Positions 1-7,068 of a stretch of DNA of 64,000 nucleotides are shown here, piece after piece (within the stretch, counting starts at the first letter, position 1; the number at the start of each line of letters is the position of its first letter). The DNA comes from Saccharibacter sp. EH611 (GTDB lineage: Bacteria; Pseudomonadota; Alphaproteobacteria; Acetobacterales; Acetobacteraceae). Both the position numbers and the translations under genes were made by a program. The DNA lies in assembly GCF_009834765.1 (NCBI RefSeq), contig NZ_WVHP01000021.1, positions 62,001 through 126,000 of the forward strand, written 5' to 3'. Under the pieces are notes generated by a model. The model had not been told where the DNA came from and ran no database searches. It worked only from the letters and a program-made list of their open reading frames with translations.

Positions 1-2
1 AG

Positions 3-1859
3 TCCATTATTGAGATGGGCAATGGGCCGGAGGAACCAGCTTCGTCGGAAACTTCTCCTGTGCCGGAGAACTTCGAGCCCGTTGCGTTTGATTTTGGCGG
101 ATTTGATTTCGACGAGCCAGAGGAGAATGCTGAGGGTGGTGATTTCTCCGTTCAGTTTACACCGCATAGTGACCTCTATGTGCGTGGGGATGATGCGCGG
201 AATCTGTTGCTTGGGCTAAAAGAGCTCGTTCCAGAGGAGCATCAGGATGGCTTCCATGTCGTGTGCGATCAGGAAAAGTTACCAGCATCATTGAACGAGC
301 TTCCCGCTGAAGAAGCGCTCTTGTCGTGGACAGTCACGGTTCCGCAGGCCGATGGGCAGGTGACTGAAGAGCAGATTCGTGAAGTTTTCGATTGGGTTGA
401 TGATGTGTGCGACCTAACGATTACGACGACAGGGGGGAATGGCCCCGATGGAGGGGGAGATGGCTCTCTTCCACCGTTGGAGGAAGAGCCTGCGTCTGAG
501 GAAGAGCCGCCGCCGGCCCAACCTCAGAAGGAGACGGTTGCTCCAACGCCTGCGCCAAAGGTGGCGCCTAAGGAAGAGAAAAAAACCGCAAAGCATGTAA
601 AAAAGGCTGAACAAAGCCCCTCTATCCGTGTCGATCTTAATCGAATTTCGATGCTGATGGATATGGTGGGTGAGATGGTTATCGGCCAAGCATCCTTGGA
701 GTCCGTTTTGGAAAAAAGCGGTGCGTTAGACAATCAGGAGCTTTTAAAAAGCCTCTCCGTGATGCGTTCACTGACGCGCGATATTCAGGATGCTGTGATG
801 GCCGTGCGGGCGCAGCCTGTTCGTAGTGTGTTTCAACGCATGCACAGGGTTGTGCGTGAGGCTAGCAACTTGGCGAAAAAAGATATTGCGCTGGTCTTGG
901 AAGGAGAAGAGACGGAGATCGATCGTACCTTGATCGAGAATTTGACCGATCCTCTTACCCATATGCTGCGCAATGCAGTGGATCATGGCGTTGAAAGCCC
1001 TGAAAAACGGCGTGAAGCGGGGAAATCTGAGCAAGGCACGATATGGCTATCCGCGTATCATCGTTCTGGGCGTATTCTCATTGATATTAAAGATGATGGC
1101 GGTGGGATTAATCGGGAGCGGGTTTTTCAGATTGCGGTGCAAAAAGGCATCGTGGCTCCTGACGCTCAATTGACTGAAGATGAAGTAAATGAGCTGATTT
1201 TTGCACCGGGCTTTTCGACGGCGGAGAAAGTGTCAGACCTTTCAGGTCGTGGTGTTGGCATGGATGTGGTGAAACAGGCTATTCAAAATCTTGGAGGGCA
1301 CGTTTCCATTAAAAGTACGCCAGGGGAAGGAACACTCTTTAGCCTGAGCTTGCCGCTGACGTTGGCTGTGCTGGATGGGATGCTGATTGAATGTCGCGGT
1401 TCAACCATGGTGGTGCCGGTGACGTCCGTTGTGGAGCTGATGACCGTGAAGGTGCCGCAGGAGATTCATGTTATTCCAGATGGCACCCGTGTGATCTTGG
1501 TGAGGGGGCGTTGTATTCCCCTGATCTATCTTGCTGATGCGCTGACGCTACCGTGGATTGAGCAAAAAGAGAAATCAGCAGCCAAACGTACCGAGCAAGA
1601 GGATCAGCTCATTGTTTTGATCGTAGAAAACGAAGCGGGGGCACGTGCTGCTTTGGTTGTGGATGGTATCCGTGACCAAGCACAGGTAGTGATTAAAAGT
1701 ATTGAGAAGAATTATCGTCGGATTGAAGGGATTTCGGCAGCAACCATTTTGGGTGATGGAAGTGTTTCGCTGATTTTAGACATATCGACGTTGATTGCCG
1801 CAACGACAAAGCGTGTTGACACACGAGCGATGGAGCAGCTTGTCAGAAATGCTGCATAA
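3..1859 (+). CDS. cheA: Chemotaxis histidine kinase CheA (5'-truncated by window edge)
   Basis: Cytoplasmic histidine kinase that passes phosphate from chemoreceptors to CheY and CheB. The frame is open to the window's left edge, so the first in-frame ATG (15) is probably internal. The N-terminal Hpt domain with the phosphorylated His is not in the window. Counting from that ATG, one sees an acidic Pro-rich linker (about 130-200), the P3 dimerisation helices (about 203-260), an ATPase N-box with RNAVDHG (about 310), G1 DDGGG (about 362), G2 GRGVGMD (about 408) and a C-terminal CheW-like domain (about 450-600). It is the first visible gene of the che operon, and cheW follows closely. Identity is secure; only the start is missing. 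Confidence 0.96.
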   Translation, partial: SIIEMGNGPEEPASSETSPVPENFEPVAFDFGGFDFDEPEENAEGGDFSVQFTPHSDLYVRGDDARNLLLGLKELVPEEHQDGFHVVCDQEKLPASLNELPAEEALLSWTVTVPQADGQVTEEQIREVFDWVDDVCDLTITTTGGNGPDGGGDGSLPPLEEEPASEEEPPPAQPQKETVAPTPAPKVAPKEEKKTAKHVKKAEQSPSIRVDLNRISMLMDMVGEMVIGQASLESVLEKSGALDNQELLKSLSVMRSLTRDIQDAVMAVRAQPVRSVFQRMHRVVREASNLAKKDIALVLEGEETEIDRTLIENLTDPLTHMLRNAVDHGVESPEKRREAGKSEQGTIWLSAYHRSGRILIDIKDDGGGINRERVFQIAVQKGIVAPDAQLTEDEVNELIFAPGFSTAEKVSDLSGRGVGMDVVKQAIQNLGGHVSIKSTPGEGTLFSLSLPLTLAVLDGMLIECRGSTMVVPVTSVVELMTVKVPQEIHVIPDGTRVILVRGRCIPLIYLADALTLPWIEQKEKSAAKRTEQEDQLIVLIVENEAGARAALVVDGIRDQAQVVIKSIEKNYRRIEGISAATILGDGSVSLILDISTLIAATTKRVDTRAMEQLVRNAA

Positions 1860-1892
1860 TAGTGCGTGAAGGCAATAAGGAAGGATAAATTC

Positions 1893-2405
1893 GTGGACGA
1901 AAAGCAGCCAGTTCAGCCCGACACAGATGGCACTGCAGGTCATAAAGAACAGATGATTATCTTTGTGATAGGTGATCAGGAATATTGCATTCCTATTTTG
2001 AGCATTAAAGAGATCAGAGAATATGAAAAGCCTACATATTTGCCACATTGCTTGCCTTATGTAGAGGGAGCTATCAATATCCGTGGGAATATTGTGACTG
2101 TGGTGAATTTGGCAAAATATCTTGATGTGCCTGCCCAAACGGATAATGAACGCCGGGTCGTGATTGTTATTGAGTCGGACGAACAGACAACATGCGGCCT
2201 CCTCGTCGATGGTGTCGTGGGCATTACTGACATTCTTTTGAGTGATGTTCAGCCGATTTCCGTAGAAGGTGGCGCGGCGGAACTGAGCGGTTTGGTAACT
2301 GTTGGGGAGCGTGTCATCCGCATTTTGCAGCTTGATTCGGTCATTTCTCAGCTTTTAGGGCAGGAAGCAGCCGGGACGGCAACGACCCCGACAGCCCTGT
2401 CGTGA
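1893..2405 (+). CDS. cheW: Chemotaxis coupling protein CheW
   Basis: Adaptor that links chemoreceptors to CheA. A single CheW/SH3-like domain fills the protein: it opens with a strand reading IIFVIGDQEYCIPI and continues through ISIKEIREY-like and INIRGNIVTVVNL segments typical of the family. I chose GTG 1893 because AAGGAAGGA (1877-1885) sits 7 bases upstream; an upstream GTG at 1866 would add nine residues but has no comparable ribosome site. About 170 residues, normal for CheW. It lies between cheA and cheR in the same operon. Confidence 0.93.
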   Translation: MDEKQPVQPDTDGTAGHKEQMIIFVIGDQEYCIPILSIKEIREYEKPTYLPHCLPYVEGAINIRGNIVTVVNLAKYLDVPAQTDNERRVVIVIESDEQTTCGLLVDGVVGITDILLSDVQPISVEGGAAELSGLVTVGERVIRILQLDSVISQLLGQEAAGTATTPTALS

Positions 2406-2415
2406 GGGAAGTCTG

Positions 2416-3258
2416 ATGTCGTTTCCAGATGCAGCGGGTGATTTTTCTTATTCGGAGCATGACTTCCAGCGTGTGCAAACTATTGCTTTGCGAGAAGCAG
2501 GTATTAGCTTGCCTGTTTCTAAGCGGAGCCTTGTGTTCTCTCGCGTGTCACGTCGTATTCGGGCAACAGGGAAGGAGTCTTTTGGCACCTATCTTGATTA
2601 TGTAAGCTCGCCTGATGGTATGGAAGAAATGCAGGAGCTTATCTGCGTTCTAACAACGAATGTGACGCAGTTCTTTCGTGAGAAAAGCCATTTTGAACAT
2701 CTGGAAGACCATGTTGCTCCGCACATGAGTCGAACGCTTCGTTCTGGAGGGCGTTGTCGTATGTGGTCGGCAGCATGCTCTACGGGGCAAGAGGCGTGGA
2801 GCATGGCGATGTCGGTTGTTGATAAAATATCCGATGCCCCGTGGTTGGATATGAAGATCCTCGCCACAGATATTAACCATTCGGTGGTTAACTTTGGCCA
2901 AGCAGGTCAGTATCTTGCTGAAGAAGTGCAGACAGTGCCAGATCATATGCGGCGTAAATTTATGGAGCCGAATGGTGTTGGTGGTTTCCGCATGACGGGA
3001 GAAATTAGGCGTTTGCCGGTTTTTAAGCCGTTAAACCTAAATCGTGTATGGCCTTTTCATGGATCATTTGACGTGATTTTCTGTCGGAATGTTGTCATTT
3101 ATTTTGACGATGAAACACGCAATGCGCTGTGGAAAAGGCTTGCAGGCCGGCTCGTCCCAGGTGGCTTTCTGTATGTTGGTCATTCTGAACGTGTTGAGAA
3201 CATGCGCGACTGTGGTCTTGAGGCGGTCGCTCCCACGATTTACATCAAAAGGGCTTAA
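2416..3258 (+). CDS. cheR: Chemoreceptor glutamate methyltransferase CheR
   Basis: SAM-dependent methylation of chemoreceptor glutamates, the adaptation arm opposed by CheB. The 280-residue protein has the helical N-terminal domain (about 10-75) and a Rossmann methyltransferase domain. Visible signatures are TTNVTQFFRE, the SAM loop region WSAACSTGQEAWS, ILATDINHSVV and FDVIFCRNVVIYFD. The ATG at 2416 follows a GAGGGAAG ribosome site just after the cheW stop. The stop abuts cheB, suggesting translational coupling. Confidence 0.96.
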   Translation: MSFPDAAGDFSYSEHDFQRVQTIALREAGISLPVSKRSLVFSRVSRRIRATGKESFGTYLDYVSSPDGMEEMQELICVLTTNVTQFFREKSHFEHLEDHVAPHMSRTLRSGGRCRMWSAACSTGQEAWSMAMSVVDKISDAPWLDMKILATDINHSVVNFGQAGQYLAEEVQTVPDHMRRKFMEPNGVGGFRMTGEIRRLPVFKPLNLNRVWPFHGSFDVIFCRNVVIYFDDETRNALWKRLAGRLVPGGFLYVGHSERVENMRDCGLEAVAPTIYIKRA

Positions 3259-3261
3259 GTG

Positions 3262-4308
3262 ATGCAGAAGCGTGTTAGGGTACTCATTGTTGATGATTCA
3301 AAAACAGCGCGAGAACTCATCAAGCGCTCCTTGCTGAAATATCCCGATCTTGAAGTGATTGGTGAGGCTGCTAATCCTATTGAGGCGCGTGATATCATTG
3401 TGCAAGATCAGCCCGATGTCATTACCTTGGATGTGGAAATGCCGGGTATGAACGGGTTGCAGTTTCTTGAAAAGATTATGCGCCTGCGTCCTATTCCCGT
3501 CGTGATGGTTTCTAGTCTGACAGCTCAGGGGGCTAATGTGGCGATTAAGGCGCTGCAAATGGGTGCCTTTGAGTGTTTTCCGAAAAAAACGTCTGGCGGT
3601 GCGGGGGAGGCGTTTGCTGGATTAGGACGTATTTTGCTGGAGGCGGCTTCTTCTCATCCGGGGCATCGCGGTGGGGGTATAAAAACACGCAAACCTGCCG
3701 ATGATAGGCCTCATGCTCATGTCACGGGTGTTTGGAAAACGCTCTTTGATGTCATAGCCATTGGCTCTTCTACCGGTGGCGTGGAGGCCGTGGAGGAAGT
3801 GCTCAAAGGCTTCCCTGCAGGGAGCCCCCCTGTCGTTATTTGCCAGCATATGCCACCCCTTTTTACGGCGAGTTTTGCGTCACGGCTGGATAGTCTCATC
3901 CCTCATTTATCCATAGCAGAAGCGCATGATCGGGAAGTATTGGCGCCGGGGATGGTGCGGATTGCGCCAGGCGGTGAGCGCCATGTGACGGTAGAAGGTG
4001 GGCCGCAGTTTGTGATGACGCGTCTTGTGGCCGCTCCTCCTGTGGGAGGACACTGTCCTTCTGTTGATGTGTTGTTCTCTTCAGTAGCCCGTCATGTGGG
4101 AAGAAATGCCTTGGGGATTATCCTGACAGGGATGGGCCGAGATGGTGCCCAGGGGCTTTTGGAGATGAGGGAGCATGGAGCACAGACTATTGCACAAGAC
4201 CGTGCATCTTCTGTGGTTTATGGTATGCCGCGTGTCGCAACAGAAATTGGAGCGGCGGGGCGTACTGCTCCATTAAAAGAGATCGCGAGGGTGGCTATGC
4301 ATCTTTAA
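3262..4308 (+). CDS. cheB: Chemoreceptor methylesterase/deamidase CheB
   Basis: Response-regulator methylesterase that removes receptor methyl groups. It has an N-terminal receiver domain with phospho-acceptor D57 in DVEMPGMNG, a short linker, and a C-terminal esterase domain. The probable triad is S170 (in SSTGG), H196 (CQHMP) and D294 (GMGRDGA). ATG 3262 is preferred; GTG 3259, directly after the cheR stop, is the alternative. About 348 residues, full length. A gap of about 100 bp separates it from cheY, so a second promoter there is possible but I cannot define one. Confidence 0.96.
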   Translation: MQKRVRVLIVDDSKTARELIKRSLLKYPDLEVIGEAANPIEARDIIVQDQPDVITLDVEMPGMNGLQFLEKIMRLRPIPVVMVSSLTAQGANVAIKALQMGAFECFPKKTSGGAGEAFAGLGRILLEAASSHPGHRGGGIKTRKPADDRPHAHVTGVWKTLFDVIAIGSSTGGVEAVEEVLKGFPAGSPPVVICQHMPPLFTASFASRLDSLIPHLSIAEAHDREVLAPGMVRIAPGGERHVTVEGGPQFVMTRLVAAPPVGGHCPSVDVLFSSVARHVGRNALGIILTGMGRDGAQGLLEMREHGAQTIAQDRASSVVYGMPRVATEIGAAGRTAPLKEIARVAMHL

Positions 4309-4414
4309 AAAATCATCCCGTGCAATGTGCTCTTGGTTGTTTTAACACGCTGAGACACATGTTTGCCTCAACTTTTATGTATCATTACCGTCTAGAAAGC
4401 AGAAAGGTGACACT

Positions 4415-4804
4415 ATGCCATCCGCTTCACAAATTCGCGCTCTTATTGTGGATGACCAACAATCTATTCGCCAAGTTCTTGCAAGCCATATGGCCTCGCT
4501 TGGTTTCCAAGGTGTTGCGCAGCGTAAAGATGGGAAAGAAGCCCTAGAGTATTTAGAGGCCAATCCAACGCATCTCATTATTTCTGATTTCAACATGCCG
4601 GAGATGGACGGGCTGGCACTTCTGAAGGCTGTGCGTGCGAACCCTAAAACGAAAAAATCGGCTTTCATTATCCTAACAGGCGAGGCTAATGCCGGGTTGG
4701 TGCAGGAAGCTGTGGCCGCAGGGGTGAATAATTTCCTTGCGAAGCCCTATACGGTTGCCAAACTTAAGGAAGCTCTAGAGAAGGTGTTTGGGCCTATTCG
4801 GTGA
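4415..4804 (+). CDS. cheY: CheY-type single-domain response regulator
   Basis: A 129-residue stand-alone receiver domain that carries the chemotaxis signal to the flagellar motor or serves as a phosphate sink. The acidic pocket is VDDQQ near the N-terminus, phospho-acceptor D58 lies in SDFNMPEMDG, the conserved Thr in ILTGEA and the Lys in LAKPY. A clear AGAAAGGTGA ribosome site precedes ATG 4415. Its stop overlaps the cheD GTG by four bases (GTGA). Its position after cheB matches the second CheY of alphaproteobacterial che operons, the motor-binding one, but that role is inferred. Confidence 0.93.
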   Translation: MPSASQIRALIVDDQQSIRQVLASHMASLGFQGVAQRKDGKEALEYLEANPTHLIISDFNMPEMDGLALLKAVRANPKTKKSAFIILTGEANAGLVQEAVAAGVNNFLAKPYTVAKLKEALEKVFGPIR

Positions 4805-5295
4805 TTGCTGGGCTTAATATCGTCACGATTGTCCAAGGGGATGTCGTTGTTTCAGATGATCCAGCGGTCGTCTTTGGCACACTTCTTGGCTCCTGTGTTT
4901 CGGTGTGTTTGTACGATACCTATGCGGCTGTCGGGGGGATGAACCATTTCCTCATCCCGGGCGGAGCATATGGTCATAGTCACAACGAGTCTGCATATCT
5001 TTATGGGGCAAACGCGATGGATTGCCTTATTGAGAAAGTGCTGCAGGCAGGAGGACGACGCGGTAATTTAGTGTGTAAAGCGTTTGGTGGGGCGGCTCTT
5101 CATTCTAAATTCGGTGATATTGGGCAAGAGAATGTACGCTTTCTTTTGAGTTATCTTCAGAAGAAGAATATTGAGTGCGTCTCCTACAGTTTTGGCGGAC
5201 AACATGCGCGTCGTATTCGCTTTTGGCCGACAACAGGGAAAGTGTTGCAAGCCACAGCACCCGTTCGGAAATTGCCGCAAGGGTTGGAATATTGA
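4801..5295 (+). CDS. cheD: Chemoreceptor glutamine deamidase CheD
   Basis: Deamidates specific receptor glutamines and in some bacteria binds CheC or CheY. Catalytic Cys32 lies in LGSCVSVC and the His49 in GGMNHFL; the third conserved element KAFGGAAL is also present. The length of 164 residues is normal. GTG 4801 overlaps the cheY stop, consistent with coupled translation. No CheC gene is visible in the window. Confidence 0.95.
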   Translation: MIAGLNIVTIVQGDVVVSDDPAVVFGTLLGSCVSVCLYDTYAAVGGMNHFLIPGGAYGHSHNESAYLYGANAMDCLIEKVLQAGGRRGNLVCKAFGGAALHSKFGDIGQENVRFLLSYLQKKNIECVSYSFGGQHARRIRFWPTTGKVLQATAPVRKLPQGLEY

Positions 5296-5307
5296 AGGGG
5301 ATGAGAA

Positions 5308-5664
5308 ATGCCAAAGACCACAGTGCATAGTTCGACATTGCTCGCACGTTTGGCTGATATTGCGCATGATGCGCGTATTCACCTTCAGGAAAGCCAGCGC
5401 GTTGTCTCGGAGACGGTTCAGACAGGGACTGTCACGGGTAAGCAGTTAGAACAGCTTCAAACTTTGGATGCGGCCACGCAAGAGGTTGAAGCGGTTGAAA
5501 CGGTTCTAGAGGCTGTTTCTGCACAGCTTGCAGAGGGGAATGATCCAGTCTGGTTACTGAAAGGCCTCATTAAGGATGTCAGGTTGAGTCATGTTGTGGA
5601 TCATCTCAAGGGAGTGATGGCAACAGACCCAGCTGATAAAGGGGATGAGGTAACGTTCTTCTAA
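5308..5664 (+). CDS. cheT: CheT-like small chemotaxis protein with CheZ-style DxxxQ motif
   Basis: A 118-residue, mostly helical soluble protein encoded last in the che operon, 12 bases after cheD. The sequence shows D54-A-A-T-Q58 inside a long predicted helix, matching the DxxxQ signature by which CheZ and CheX dephosphorylate CheY-P. The C-terminus ends DEVTFF, an acidic-then-aromatic tail reminiscent of the CheZ peptide that docks on CheY. Established knowledge: Sinorhizobium meliloti has a similarly sized CheT at the same operon position with a DxxxQ motif. Assigning CheT rests on position, size and motif; I cannot align the rest, so a phosphatase role is inference. Confidence 0.62.
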   Translation: MPKTTVHSSTLLARLADIAHDARIHLQESQRVVSETVQTGTVTGKQLEQLQTLDAATQEVEAVETVLEAVSAQLAEGNDPVWLLKGLIKDVRLSHVVDHLKGVMATDPADKGDEVTFF

Positions 5665-5709
5665 CCATGAGAGAGAAGCCTTTTGCGTTATAAAAGGGTA
5701 GAGGCAAAC

Positions 5710-6969
5710 ATGATGAGACGTCTAAACGTGGGACGCGTGTTTTTACTATGTTTAGCGGTCAGCATGGTCTCTCAGGCCCATGCGCAAGACCGGCGGCAGG
5801 TTGGGGAGCCTCATTATCCTCAGCATATTTGTGCGACGGTCACGCCGGCTGATCAGGCAAGGCTTCAATCTGTCATTGACCATTGTCCCGCTGGGCAGGC
5901 TGTCCATTTTGCAAAGGGGCGCTATGTAAGCGACCCGTTGACTGTTTCGACAGGGGTCTTTCTATGGTTGGATCGTGGGGCTATCCTTAATGCGACGACC
6001 AACCCACTGGCGTATGATCGTGGCACTGGAATGTGCGGCATGTTGGATCATGACGGCAAAAGCTGCCGGCCTTTTCTGACGTTTGACCACACAGATGGGG
6101 GCGGCCTTGTCGGGGAAGGTCGCATTGATGGTCAAGGCGGCCAGCTTATTGATGGGCAGCCTGTTTCGTGGTGGCAGATAGCGCGTCAGGCGCAGCAAGT
6201 TGGGTCAAAGCAGAATAACCCACGTCTTATTGTGCTTGATCATGCACGTAATGTCACATTCTACCATATTACGTTACAAAATGCGGCCAATTTCCATGTT
6301 ATGGCGGATCACGTGCGTGGAGCAACCTTTTGGGGGGTCGTGATTGATGCTCCAGCTGACGCACGGAATACAGATGGGATTGATCCTGCCTCAGCAGAGG
6401 ATGTGACGATTGCGCATAGCTTCATCCGCACAGGAGACGATAATGTGGCTATCAAAGCTGGGGCGAATGGTGGAGGCAGCCATTATATCTCTTTGACGGA
6501 TAACCATTTTTATTGGGGACATGGCCTGTCGATAGGCAGTGAAACAGCAGGCGGTGTGCAGCATATTTTAGTGAAGAATCTGGCATTAGACGGCACAACT
6601 TCGGGATTGCGGATAAAGAGTGATACAACCCGAGGAGGTGAGGTACAGAACGTGACGTACGAAAATATATGTCTTCGTTCTAATCGCTGGCCGATCTTTT
6701 TTGACACGCACTATGAGGGGCGTGATGGGGGAAATTTGATTCCCGTTTATCGGAATATCGCTTTAGATCATCTCAGAGGTTCTGGCGGAGAGGCCGTGTT
6801 TAATGGTTATGACGCAAAGCACATGATGAGCGTTTTTTTAAGAGATGCTGTCGTGACTGGCGTTTCTTTAAAGCAAAATTACGCAACGCTCACCCCGGTT
6901 GTTTCAGCGAGTGGGGAGCAGACAAAGATTTTTGATTGTACGGGGGCATGGCTCCCTTTCCCTCAATAA
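5710..6969 (+). CDS. Secreted glycoside hydrolase family 28 polygalacturonase
   Basis: Right-handed beta-helix pectinase, probably cleaving galacturonan outside the cytoplasm. A Sec signal peptide (about 1-25, cleavage after AHA) is followed by repeated short strands. Catalytic motifs are NTDGID (220-225, D222), GDDN (242-245), GHGLSIGSE and RIKSD, the full GH28 set. ATG 5710 is chosen over a TTG at 5683 because GAGG (5701-5704) lies just upstream and the signal peptide then starts correctly; ATG 5713 is equally possible. About 419 residues, normal. It follows the chemotaxis operon on the same strand but is not obviously part of it. Endo versus exo activity cannot be told. Confidence 0.92.
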   Translation: MMRRLNVGRVFLLCLAVSMVSQAHAQDRRQVGEPHYPQHICATVTPADQARLQSVIDHCPAGQAVHFAKGRYVSDPLTVSTGVFLWLDRGAILNATTNPLAYDRGTGMCGMLDHDGKSCRPFLTFDHTDGGGLVGEGRIDGQGGQLIDGQPVSWWQIARQAQQVGSKQNNPRLIVLDHARNVTFYHITLQNAANFHVMADHVRGATFWGVVIDAPADARNTDGIDPASAEDVTIAHSFIRTGDDNVAIKAGANGGGSHYISLTDNHFYWGHGLSIGSETAGGVQHILVKNLALDGTTSGLRIKSDTTRGGEVQNVTYENICLRSNRWPIFFDTHYEGRDGGNLIPVYRNIALDHLRGSGGEAVFNGYDAKHMMSVFLRDAVVTGVSLKQNYATLTPVVSASGEQTKIFDCTGAWLPFPQ

Positions 6970-7010
6970 TCATTTAAAATTGTCCTAATGGTGTGGGGGA
7001 GGGTTGCTGT

Positions 7011-7040
7011 ATTGTTTCGAATAAACAATAGTTGTTTTTT
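7011..7040 (+). terminator. AT-rich hairpin with T-tract, possible weak terminator
   Basis: ATTGTTT (7011-7017) and AAACAAT (7023-7029) form a perfect 7-bp stem with a 5-base loop, followed by GTTGTTTTTT. It lies between the GH28 and peptidase genes. The stem is AT-only except for one pair, so it could instead be an operator or chance structure. Confidence 0.35.
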
Positions 7041-7068
7041 CTCGATCCGCCGCTGTGAGGGTACCACC

